Notes under the pieces: generated by a model
Databases searched by the model: none
The model's input: only the letters and a program-made list of their open reading frames with translations
Told to the model about the DNA's origin: nothing
From: Planctomycetota bacterium
GTDB lineage: Bacteria > Planctomycetota > Planctomycetia > Pirellulales > UBA1268
Reading direction: 5' to 3'
NCBI GenBank assembly: GCA_018970785.1
Contig: JAGWVR010000012.1
Location: 1 to 54,368, forward strand
DNA: 54,368 bases
Program-made: the position numbers and the translations under genes
Shown here: one piece after another, positions 7,811 through 17,200 of the stretch
How positions within the stretch are numbered: position 1 is the first letter of the stretch
Layout: each line of letters opens with the position of its first letter

Positions 7811-10800
7811 TCAGTCGCCCGCCGCACCGGCCTTGGCGGGGCGCGCGGGCGCGGCGGGCTCGTTGGCCGTCGGCAGCTTGGCGCCGACCCGCTCCCGCCA
7901 TGCCACCAGCCGGCGGTGCAAGTCGGCGGCGCGGGCCGGCTCGCGCTCGACGAGGTTCCGCGTTTCGCCGGGGTCGGCGGCGAGGTCGTAGAGCTCGAGG
8001 TGGCCATCCTCGAAGAACTCGAGCAGCTTCCAGTCGCCGGCGATGATCGAACCGACCGGAGTCGTCCGCCACGTGCCACGGCGCTCGTCGGCGCCGAGGT
8101 AGCCGGGGAAATGCTGGTAGATCCCGTCGCGGTCGAGCGTCGCCCGGGGATCACGGAGCAGGGGCACGAGACTCACGCCGTCGAGCGGCTGCGCCGGTGG
8201 CGGCGCGCCGGCGATCTCGAGGAGCGTGGGGAACACGTCGACGTGGATCGTGGGGACGCTGCAGGTCGTGCCGGCCGGCGTGACCCCCGGCCAGGAGACG
8301 AGCAGCGGGACGCGCGTGCCCCCTTCGTAGAGGCTCCCCTTGCCGCTGCGCAGCGGCAGGTTGTCGGTCACGCCGCCCGACTCGCGGAGCCCCTCGCGGA
8401 CGTAGCCGCCGACGCCGCCGTTGTCGCTCGAGAAGATCACCACCGTGCGCCGCGCGATCCCCGACTCCTCGAGCTGGCGGCGGATCCGCGCCACGCTCTC
8501 GTCGACGCTGGCGATCATCGCCGCGTAGACCGGGTCGTGGTGGCCGCCGACGGCGGGGAGGTCGCGGAACCGGGCGACGAGCTCCTCCTTGGCGTCGTGG
8601 GGCCCGTGGACGGCGAAGTGCGGGACGTAGAGGAAGAACGGCTCCGCCGCGTGGCGGCGGATGAAGTCGCAGGCCCGGTCGGTGAGGAAGTCGGCGAGGT
8701 ACTCCCCCGGGGGATGGTCGACGGGCGGCTTGGTCTCGAAGCCGAAGTGCTTCCCCATCGACACCAGCGCCTCGTCGAACCCGCGCGCCAGGGGATGGTG
8801 GGCGTCGTCGTCGCCGAGGTGCCACTTGCCGAACAGCGCCGTGGCGCGCCCCGCGCCGCGCAGCGCGTCGGCGAGCGTCTGGCGGTCGAGCGGCAGCTTG
8901 ACGACGTTGTCGACCGGCCGCAGTGGCCGTGACTTCCAGTCGAAGCGGTCGATGCCGCCGACGGTGTAGACACCGGTCCGCGGCGGGTATTGGCCGGTGA
9001 GGAGCGCCGCGCGCGTCGGTTGGCAGTTGGGGCAGGAGTGGTGCGCGAGGAAGCGCGTCCCGTCGGCGGCGAGGCGGTCGAGCGCCGGCGTGCGGTAGTA
9101 GCCCGAGCCCTGGACCGCCAGGTCGGTCCAGCCGAGGTCGTCGGCGAGGATGAAGACGACGTTCCAGGGTGGGTCGGCCGCGTCGCGCGCGTGCGCCGGG
9201 GCCGTCGCCGCCGGCCGCGGGTGGACGAGCGGCTCGGTCTCGCCACGGATGACCGCCAGGGCGTGGGCGGCGATGTCGCCGGGGTAGCGCACGGCGGCGG
9301 GGCGCTTCTCCCCGAGGCGCTGCTCCGGCCGGGCGAGGAACCGCGCGAGGACCGGCTCGAGCGGCCGAGCCGCGGCGCCGAGCCGGTCGACGACGTTGCC
9401 TGCCGCGACGGCGAACCACGGATTGGGGCCCTCGATCTGCCGGCCGAGTGCCGGCAGCGCCGCTGCCCCCTGGCCGGCGGCGACGAGCCCCTCCGCGGCG
9501 GCGACCTGCACCGCGCCGCTCGGGTCGCCGAGGAGGGGGAGCAGGGCCGCGGCGACGCGCCGGGCGAGGTCGCCGTCGTGTTCGGCGCGCTTGGCGAGCA
9601 TCGTGAGCCCCTGCGCTGCCCACCAGCGGACCGGTTCGGCGGGATCAGCGACGAGCGCCTCGAGCCGCGCGAGCTGTCCGTCGCCGAGGGCATCGAGGGC
9701 CTGGGGCGACGCAGGCGACCGCGGGGTTGCCGGGGATCCGTCGGCCACATCCAGCGGCCGCTCACCGCGGCCACGCTCTCCCCGCGCCGCCGCGGCGCAC
9801 TCCCCGGCCAGCCAGGCGGCGTCGAGCGTCCGCTCGACGGGGAAGCGGGCGTCGTCGCGGGCCGCGGCGAACCCCTCGGCCGCGGAGCCCTCGGGCACCA
9901 GGCCATTGTCGCGGATCCGGAGCATCTGCCCGCGGAGCGCCCCGCGCAGGCGCTCGAGCGTCGCGGCGTGAGCCGGATCGGCGGCGAGGTTCACCGTGCT
10001 GCCGGGGTCGGCATCGATGTCGTACAGCTCCTCGGTCGGCTTCTCCCCCCAATAGGCCGCCGTGGCGGCGGTGAGCGTGCCGGCGCGGGCCTCCCGGGCC
10101 CACGACCGGTAGCCCCGGGCGCGGAACATGTAGGCCAGCGGCTGGACGAAGGGCAGATCGGGGCGGAAGTTGCGGATGTAGAGCCAGCGGCGATCCATCA
10201 CCGCCCGGACCATGTCCTGTCGCTCGTCCATCCGGTCGCGCGTGGTGAACACGTACTCGTTGGCGGCGCGGGACGGGCCGGCGAACGGCCGGCCGGCGAG
10301 CGCTGCCGGGACCGGCACGCCGGCGAGCGCCAGCACGGTCGGCGCGAAGTCGACGAATCCGACGGGGTCGGCGATCCGGCTCCCCGGCGCCGCGGGGGCG
10401 AGGTGGGCCCACTTCGGCGGGAAGCGCACGATCAGCGGCACGCGCGTGCCGCTGGAATGGAGGAAGCGCTTGCTCCGTGGAAGGACGCCGCCGTTGTCGC
10501 CGTAGAAGAACACGATCGTGTCGTCGGCCTCCCCCGACGCCTCGAGCTCGGCGAGCTTCTCGGCGATCTGCCGGTCGAGCAGCGCGATCCGGTCGTACTG
10601 CCGTGCCAGGTCGGCGCGCAGCTCGGGCGTGTCGGGCAGGTAGGGGGGGAGCGTCACCGCCGCCGGCGGCGTGGCCGCGAACGGCAGCTCGTCGGTCTCG
10701 GGAAACAGGCAGCTCTCGTGGGTCGTCTCGTGGTTGAAGACGGCGAAGAACGGGCGCCGAGGATCGGGTCGATCGCGGTAGGTGGCGCGCTTCGACGAGG

Positions 10801-11212
10801 CGTCCCAGGTCGCGGCGAGATCGAGCGCGGTGTTGTAGTCGGTCTTGGCGTTGTTGGTGGCGTGGTAGCCGGCGCGGCGCAGCAGCTCGGGAAAGCCGGC
10901 GACGCCCGGGGGAAGCGTGGCGCTTGCGCGCATGTGCTGGGCCGGCCCGCAGGCGGCGGCCGGCAGCCCGGTGACGAGCGTGAACCGCGATGGCGCGCAG
11001 ACCGGCTGCGCATAGCAGCGCTCGAACACGACCCCGGCGGCGGCCAACCGGTCGAGCGTTGGGGTGCGGGCGAGGGCGTCGCCGTAGCAGCCGAGGCGCG
11101 GGGGGAGATCCTCGGCCACCAGCCAGAGGACGTTCGGGCGCTCGGCAGCCGCGGCCGGTACGGCCACGAGCAGCACCGCCGCGCAGGTGAACAGCGCCCG
11201 GGGAATCCTCAT
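7811..11212 (-). CDS. Tandem double sulfatase with HEAT-like linker
   Basis: The 1133-residue exported protein contains two type-I sulfatase domains. After a signal peptide (about 1-23), domain 1 (about 25-470) resembles heparan N-sulfatase/arylsulfatase and has the formylglycine motif CAPSR at 72-76 and a YGDNGG metal-site segment. Residues about 508-650 form alpha-helical, HEAT-like repeats. Domain 2 (about 682-1115) resembles arylsulfatase A, with CQPTR at 730-734, GKWHLG and SSDNGG. Both Cys residues should need conversion to formylglycine before sulfate-ester hydrolysis. The ATG overlaps the previous gene's stop by 4 bases (ATGA) and has GGAG upstream. It is the last gene of the operon. 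The open frame extends further upstream, but that part is antisense-type noise over the neighbouring gene. A repeat-like stretch lies in the linker (9710-9763). Confidence 0.92.
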   Translation of the reverse strand: MRIPRALFTCAAVLLVAVPAAAAERPNVLWLVAEDLPPRLGCYGDALARTPTLDRLAAAGVVFERCYAQPVCAPSRFTLVTGLPAAACGPAQHMRASATLPPGVAGFPELLRRAGYHATNNAKTDYNTALDLAATWDASSKRATYRDRPDPRRPFFAVFNHETTHESCLFPETDELPFAATPPAAVTLPPYLPDTPELRADLARQYDRIALLDRQIAEKLAELEASGEADDTIVFFYGDNGGVLPRSKRFLHSSGTRVPLIVRFPPKWAHLAPAAPGSRIADPVGFVDFAPTVLALAGVPVPAALAGRPFAGPSRAANEYVFTTRDRMDERQDMVRAVMDRRWLYIRNFRPDLPFVQPLAYMFRARGYRSWAREARAGTLTAATAAYWGEKPTEELYDIDADPGSTVNLAADPAHAATLERLRGALRGQMLRIRDNGLVPEGSAAEGFAAARDDARFPVERTLDAAWLAGECAAAARGERGRGERPLDVADGSPATPRSPASPQALDALGDGQLARLEALVADPAEPVRWWAAQGLTMLAKRAEHDGDLARRVAAALLPLLGDPSGAVQVAAAEGLVAAGQGAAALPALGRQIEGPNPWFAVAAGNVVDRLGAAARPLEPVLARFLARPEQRLGEKRPAAVRYPGDIAAHALAVIRGETEPLVHPRPAATAPAHARDAADPPWNVVFILADDLGWTDLAVQGSGYYRTPALDRLAADGTRFLAHHSCPNCQPTRAALLTGQYPPRTGVYTVGGIDRFDWKSRPLRPVDNVVKLPLDRQTLADALRGAGRATALFGKWHLGDDDAHHPLARGFDEALVSMGKHFGFETKPPVDHPPGEYLADFLTDRACDFIRRHAAEPFFLYVPHFAVHGPHDAKEELVARFRDLPAVGGHHDPVYAAMIASVDESVARIRRQLEESGIARRTVVIFSSDNGGVGGYVREGLRESGGVTDNLPLRSGKGSLYEGGTRVPLLVSWPGVTPAGTTCSVPTIHVDVFPTLLEIAGAPPPAQPLDGVSLVPLLRDPRATLDRDGIYQHFPGYLGADERRGTWRTTPVGSIIAGDWKLLEFFEDGHLELYDLAADPGETRNLVEREPARAADLHRRLVAWRERVGAKLPTANEPAAPARPAKAGAAGD
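9710..9763. repeat. Possible family-1 repeat relic inside a coding region
   Basis: On the plus strand this stretch shares GCAGGCGACCGCGGG with the intergenic copy at about 2009-2023, and CATCCAGCGGCCG with the copy at 31372-31384, in the same order and orientation. On the minus strand it encodes residues about 484-501 of the double sulfatase, the low-complexity linker between domain 1 and the HEAT-like region. The hairpin is no longer clean. It may be an old element absorbed in frame, or chance similarity in GC-rich DNA. Confidence 0.4.
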
Positions 11213-14184
11213 CGTGTCTCCTTCCCGGCCGGGGCCGGCTGGTCGGCGAACCGGAACGGGTCGTCGAGCCGCTCCATCTCGGCGAGCAATTCCCGCTCCA
11301 GTTCCGCACGCACATTCGCGACGGCCGGGTCGGCGGCCCGGTTGCCACCGGGCACCCGCCCAAAGCGCCCCGTGAGCGCCGTGACCTCGGCCCCGGCATG
11401 CTCGGCGAGCAGTTCGTGCGGATTGGCGGCGAGGTCGAAGAGCTGCGTTTCGACGACCGCCGCGGGGCCGGCCTGGTACTTCACCAGCTTCCAGTCGCCG
11501 CGCCTGAGGCTGCGGATTCCCGGCTTTGTCCCGCCACAGTACGCGCCGTAGAGGCGGTCGCGCACCTGCCCGACCGCGCCGCGGAGCACCGGCAGGAAGC
11601 TCCGCCCCTCGTTCGTCGCCGGGACGTCGATGCCGGCGATGTCGCAGGCCGTGGCCAGCAGGTCGAGGAGGTAGACGTTGCCGGGGGCGCGCGACCCGGG
11701 GCGGACCCCCGGCCCGGTGACGATCAGCGGCACCCGCCAGGTGTGCTCGTAGAGGTTCTGCTTCCCCTGGAGGCCGTGCCGGCCGATGGCGATGCCATGG
11801 TCGGAGGTGTAGATCACCCACGTGTCGGCAAGCTGCCCGGTCGCCTCGAGCCGGTCGAGGACGCGGCCGAGCTGGGCGTCGATGTTCGCACTGCAGGCGA
11901 ACTGCCTGCCGATCTCGTTGCGGATCGTGCGCTCGTCGCGCCGCTCCCACACGCCGCTGACGGCGATCTCGTCGCGGACGCGCATGTCGGTGTCGTCGAA
12001 GGGATGGCGCGGGAGCCAGTTGACCGGCAGCGGCGGCGCGAAGGCCCCGGGCGCCGGGAGCGTGGCCGGGTCGGCGTGGTTGGAGGCGCCGTAGCGGGCG
12101 AGGAGCTCCGGCGTGCCGTCGCGCGTGTCGTGGGGATGGGAGAACCCGAAGAACACGAAAAACGGGTCGTCGTCGCCCGCCGCCGCGCGCTCGTCGAGCC
12201 AGGTGAGCACCTGCTCGGCGTGCCAGGCGCTCCCTTCGCCGGCCGTGCCGCCGCGCTTCGTGGCGTCGCGGCGGACGGTGAACAGCCGGTCGGCCCCCTC
12301 GTAGCTGTTGCCCACCTTGCAGGTCCGCATCGTGTCGTAGCCGGCGCGGTTGAAAAGGGCGGCCAGCGACTGCTCGACGATGTCGGGGGGGCAGCGTGCG
12401 GGATCGGCCGGCCCCGCGCGGCGGCCGCCGGGGCCGATCGGCAGGTGCCACAGCGTTCGCCCGGTCATGAGCATGTGGCGGCTCGGCGTGCACACCGCCC
12501 CGGAGAACGACCCCATGTGGTAGGCGGCGTCGATCACCATTCCCCCGCGTGCCAGCCGGTCGATGACCGGCGTCTCGAGGCGCGAGGTGGGGTCGTAGCA
12601 GCGCAGGTCGAACGGCGACTGGTCGTCGACGACGACCAACAGGATGTTGGGACGCCGACCGGTGCCGGCGCCGCGCCGGGCGCGGCTGGCGGCATCGGCG
12701 AACGGCAGCGGCCAGTCGGGATGGGGAACGTGCTCCCGGTCGAGGAGCGCCTCGAGACGGGCGACGATCTCCGGCCGCGCCGCTGCCAGGTCGTGTGCCT
12801 CGCCGGGATCGGCCGCGAGGTCGTAGAGCTCGGTCGGCCGCGCCTCGTCGGCGCGGTCGCGGCCGACGGCGCGGCGGATCGCCTTCCACTCTCCGTCGCG
12901 GCCGGTGGCGAGGACCGCCTGCCAGCGCGCCTCGGTGAGCTCGCGGTACAGGATCCGCTCCGCGGGCGCTGGCGCCGCGCCGGTGAGCGGCCCGGCGAGG
13001 CTCGTGCCGTCGATCCCGGCCGGGATCCGGTCGCCGAGCCCGGCCAGGTCGAGGAGCGTCGGCAGCCAGTCTTCGCAGCCGGTCGGTGTCTCGATCCGCC
13101 GGCCGGCGGGGATTCGCCCGGGCCAGACGACCGCCGTCGGCACGCGCAGGCCCCCTTCGAAGGGCGATCCCTTCCAATCGCGCAGCGCCCCGTTGCTCCG
13201 CAGCCGCGCCGTGTCGAGGCCGCCCACGCCCGGCATCGTGCCGCCGTTGTCGCTGGTGAAGACGAAGATCGTGTCGTCGGCCAAGCCCAGCTCGTCGAGG
13301 AGGGCGACCAGCCGTCCGACCTCGCGGTCGAGCCGCGTGACCATCGCGGCGAACGTCGCCAGCGGCCGGCGGCAGGGGACGTAGCCCTTGCCGCCGAGGT
13401 ACGGGGGCTCGTCGGCGAAGACGCGCTCGTAGTCCGCCAGCGACGGCTCGTCGGCGGGCACCTGGAGGGCGACGTGGGGGACGGTCGTCGGGACGTAGAG
13501 GAAAAACGGCTCCGCGGCATGGGCGCGGACGAACGCCAGCTGCTGCTCGGCGATCAGGTCGGCCGAGTAGGTCGTGCCGAGGAAGGGGGCGAACGCCCCG
13601 GCGCCGGGCGCGGGATCGGCCGGCACCGTGCCCCCGCGCGGGACCGCCGGATTGTCGACGGCGACGCGGTCGCGGTCGCTCCACAGGTGCCGGGGATAGT
13701 AGGTGTGGGCCTCGCGCTGGCAGTTGTAGCCGAAGAACCGGTCGAAGCCGCAGTCGAGCGGCTCGGCCCCGCTCCCCGGTGCCCCCAGCCCCCACTTCCC
13801 GAACGCGCCGGTGGCATAGCCCGCCGAGCGGAACAGGCCGGCGAGCGTCGTCGTGCCCGGCGGCAGCGGCGCCTGGCCCTCCGGCTTGACCTCGCGGTTG
13901 CTGCGGACGGCGCCGTGGCCCGGATGCATCCCGGTCATGAGCACGCAGCGGCTCGGCGCGCAGACGGCGCTGCCGGCCCAGTGGCGGGCGAGCACCGTGC
14001 CGCGGGCGAACAGGGCGTCGATGTGCGGCGTGCGGATCTCCCCGGCGCCGAGGCAGCCGACGTCTCCCGTGCCGAGGTCGTCGCAGAGGAACAAGACGAC
14101 GTTCGGCGGCCGGGCCGCGGGGGCCGGCACTGCCTGGAGCGCGCAGCACACCGCGGCGGCGAGCAGCGGGATCGAACGGCTCAT
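11209..14184 (-). CDS. Tandem double sulfatase
   Basis: This is a 991-residue exported protein with a signal peptide (MSRSIPLLAAAVCC..., cleavage near residue 24) and two complete sulfatase domains. Domain 1 (about 26-485) carries CAPSR at 75-79, GKWGLG and SDNGG (311-315). Domain 2 (about 510-960) begins RPNILLVVVDDQ and carries CTPSR at 565-569 and a SDHG segment in place of SDNG, as in choline-sulfatase/iduronate-sulfatase-like branches. The two domains clearly come from different subfamilies, so this is a fusion and not a local duplication. The linker (about 485-508) is short and has no second signal peptide. I chose the ATG at 14184 for its GGAGA and signal peptide; the frame is open to 14304. 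The stop overlaps the next gene by 4 bases. Confidence 0.92.
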   Translation of the reverse strand: MSRSIPLLAAAVCCALQAVPAPAARPPNVVLFLCDDLGTGDVGCLGAGEIRTPHIDALFARGTVLARHWAGSAVCAPSRCVLMTGMHPGHGAVRSNREVKPEGQAPLPPGTTTLAGLFRSAGYATGAFGKWGLGAPGSGAEPLDCGFDRFFGYNCQREAHTYYPRHLWSDRDRVAVDNPAVPRGGTVPADPAPGAGAFAPFLGTTYSADLIAEQQLAFVRAHAAEPFFLYVPTTVPHVALQVPADEPSLADYERVFADEPPYLGGKGYVPCRRPLATFAAMVTRLDREVGRLVALLDELGLADDTIFVFTSDNGGTMPGVGGLDTARLRSNGALRDWKGSPFEGGLRVPTAVVWPGRIPAGRRIETPTGCEDWLPTLLDLAGLGDRIPAGIDGTSLAGPLTGAAPAPAERILYRELTEARWQAVLATGRDGEWKAIRRAVGRDRADEARPTELYDLAADPGEAHDLAAARPEIVARLEALLDREHVPHPDWPLPFADAASRARRGAGTGRRPNILLVVVDDQSPFDLRCYDPTSRLETPVIDRLARGGMVIDAAYHMGSFSGAVCTPSRHMLMTGRTLWHLPIGPGGRRAGPADPARCPPDIVEQSLAALFNRAGYDTMRTCKVGNSYEGADRLFTVRRDATKRGGTAGEGSAWHAEQVLTWLDERAAAGDDDPFFVFFGFSHPHDTRDGTPELLARYGASNHADPATLPAPGAFAPPLPVNWLPRHPFDDTDMRVRDEIAVSGVWERRDERTIRNEIGRQFACSANIDAQLGRVLDRLEATGQLADTWVIYTSDHGIAIGRHGLQGKQNLYEHTWRVPLIVTGPGVRPGSRAPGNVYLLDLLATACDIAGIDVPATNEGRSFLPVLRGAVGQVRDRLYGAYCGGTKPGIRSLRRGDWKLVKYQAGPAAVVETQLFDLAANPHELLAEHAGAEVTALTGRFGRVPGGNRAADPAVANVRAELERELLAEMERLDDPFRFADQPAPAGKETR

Positions 14185-14206
14185 GCGGCGGTTCTCCACG
14201 GAGGCT

Positions 14207-17200
14207 TTAGCGCTTCCCCGGCCGCTCCCCGAGGAGCATCCCTTCGATCGCCGCCGCGACGGTCGGATGGCGGACGCCCGCGGCGCCGGGATGGACCAGT
14301 TCACACGCCACGCCGACCTCCGCGAGGCGCTCGGCGAGCTTGACGCCGAAGTTGGCGGTGTGCGTCGGGTCTTTCTGCTCCTCGCCGAGGGCCGGCGGCG
14401 CGGAGTAGTAGAGGGCGACGGGCGGATCGTCGGCGGAGACCAGCGCGTAGGGCGAGTACTCGGCGATCCAGGGGAGGATCCGCTCCCGGGCGGCGAGGAA
14501 CTCGGCGAACTGCGCGTCGCGCTGCTGCGGATCCCTCATGAAGCCGAAGGCATGGCCGCCGTAACGGCTGTTGGGGGTCCAGGCCTTCATCTGCGCCGGA
14601 TCGAGCGTCGTCTGGGCGCCGGTGACGGCGGCGCCGAGGAGGCGCGTCGACTGCCGGGCCACCGGGTCGGTGGCGGCCGGATCGGCGAGGTCATCGTGGA
14701 ACGCCAGCCACAGGCTCGTGCACGCCCCGGCCGAGCCGCCGCTGGCGACGACGCGGCGCGGATCGATGGCGAACTCCGCCGCCCGGTGACGGATCGTCTG
14801 CAGGGCGCGGGCGGCGTCGTGGAGCGGGGCGCGCACCGGCGGTTCGATGCCCGCATCCATCGCCTCCTTGATGAACCGGTACTCGACGCTCGCCACGGCG
14901 ATCCCCTTGCCGAGGAGCCCCGGCAGCATCGGCGCCAGGCCGTTCAGGCGCTCGCCGGCGTTCCAGCCGCCGCCGTGGATGAACAGCAGCAGTGGTGCCG
15001 GCTTCGCGGCGGTCGCCCCGGGGGCCGACCAGAAATGGAACACCTGCTTGGGATGCTCGCCGTAGGGGACGTCGGCGCGCGACGGCGGCGGCGCTGCCGC
15101 CGCTTCCTTCGCCTTGCGGCGCTGGGCGGCCGACTGCCGTGCGGGTGCCTCCGTGGGAGGGGCTTGGGCCGCCACCGTCGCCGCCGTCGCGCCGGCACCG
15201 AACTGGCGGACGAACGCCGTCTTGAATGGATTCTCCGCGGGGCCGTCACGGTCCTCGTTGACGAGGTCGGCCTGCACGCTCCGCCACCAGTCGAGGTAGG
15301 TCGCGATCAGCCGACCGCGCAGTTCCGGCTCGCGCGCCGACAGGTCGGTCGTCTCGCCGGGATCGGCCACGGTGTCGAACAGCTGCCAGGAGTCGGCCCG
15401 GCCGCCGACGTTGACCAGGCTCCAGCGCCCCTCGCGGACGCGGCAGTTGGCCAGGGCGCTGTCCGCCGCCTTGCCGCGCTCCCAGCGGCCGACGTGGGTG
15501 AACAGCGCCCGGTCGGGCCACGGCGCGTCGCGATCGAAGAGCAGCGGCACGAGGCTCCGCCCCTCGAGCCGGCCGGCGACTTCCGCGGGGATCTCGGCGC
15601 CCGCCAGCGCACAGAGCGTGGGCAGGACGTCGACGTGGGCGGTCACGGCCGGCACGTCGACGCCGGCGGGCAGCGTCTTCGGCCAGCGCCACAGGCTCGG
15701 CACGCGCGTGCCGCCGCGCCACGGGCTCCCCTTGGCGCCGCGCATCCCGGCATTCCACACCGGATGGCCGGTGGCGGTGCCGTTGTCGGTCGTGAACACG
15801 ACGAGCGTCTCGTCGGCGATCCCCCACTCGTCGAGCGCGGCGAGCAGCCGGCCGACGTTGGCATCGATATTCGCGATCATCCCGTAGAACTTCGCGATCG
15901 CGGCGCGCTTCGCGGGATCGGCGATCCCCGCCTTCTCGAGCGCGACGAGGAACGGCGTGTCGCTCCCCGGCGGGCAGTCGAGCGGCCCGTGGGGGGCGTT
16001 GGGGGTGAGATAACAGAAGAACGGGGCTCCCGAACCACGGCGCGAGTCGATCCACTCCAGCGCCGCGGCGAAGAACACGTCGGTGCAGTAGCCACTGGTC
16101 TTCACGAACGTGCCGTCGCTGCGGATCACCGGGTCGAAATAGCGGTTGCCCGGCGCGTCGCCGCAGCTCCCGGGATAGCTCTGGCCGATGCCCCCGGCAC
16201 CGTGGATGAAGACGCGATCGAAACCGCGCTTGCCCGGCTGGTAGGCATCCTCGTCGCCGAGATGCCACTTGCCGAAGATCCCGGTGGCGTAGCCGGCCGC
16301 ACGGAGCAGCTCCGGCAGGGTCGTCGCCCCGGGCGCGAGCCGCTCGCGCTCGAGGATCGTGTGCGTGACGCCGGAACGGAATTCGTGCCGGCCGGTCATC
16401 AGCGCGGCACGGGTCGGGGAGCAGGTCGGGCTCGCGTGGAACTCGGTGAACCGCACGCTCTCGGCGTGGAGGCGGTCGAGGTTCGGGGTCCGGATCACGG
16501 GGTTGCCGTGGGCGGCGATGTCGCCGTAGCCCTGGTCGTCGGTCATCACGTAGATCACGTTCGGGCGCCGCGCCGATCGCGCCGGCGGCGTCGCGGGGAG
16601 CGTGTCGTGGGGGCGGACGGCGCTGCCGGTGCGCTTCGTGAGCGAGTCGCCGAGCTCAGCGCGGCAGGCCTCGGCGAAATGCTCGAGCCGGTCGATCACG
16701 TCGGGATGCGCCGCGGCGACGTCATGCCGCTCGCCGGGATCGGCTTCGAGATCGAACAGCATCCGCGCGACGGGGAGGGCCTTGTATTTCCCGGGCGTGC
16801 CCTCCTTCCCGGGCTCCTGGCCCGTCATCGTCCGCGCGGTGTGGGGGAGCATGAGTTTCCAGCGCCCCTGGCGCACCGCCTGGAGCTGGTTGTCGGCGTA
16901 CCAGAATCCGTAGGCCGCCTCGGCAGCCCGGGGATCGGCCGCGCCGCGGAGGCTCGCCAGCCGGTCCTGGCCGTCGATCGGCCGGCCGCCGACGAGGCAC
17001 CGGCCGGCGGCGTCGTGCGGCAGCGCGGCGCCTGTCAGCGCCGCGATCGAGGGCAGCAGGTCGATCGTCATCAGCGGCGCCGTGCAGGTGCTCGCGGCGG
17101 GGATCACGCCCGGAAGCCGCGCCACGCACGGCACGCGCACCCCCCCCTCGAACACCGTCCCCTTCCCCTCGCGCAGCGCTCCCGCGCTGCCGCCGTGGTC

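Noticed and set aside
11213..14149. Upstream extension of the double-sulfatase frame
   Set aside because: It would overlap the whole neighbouring gene and consists of Arg/Pro/Gly-rich shadow sequence; the ATG at 11212 has a Shine-Dalgarno sequence and a signal peptide.
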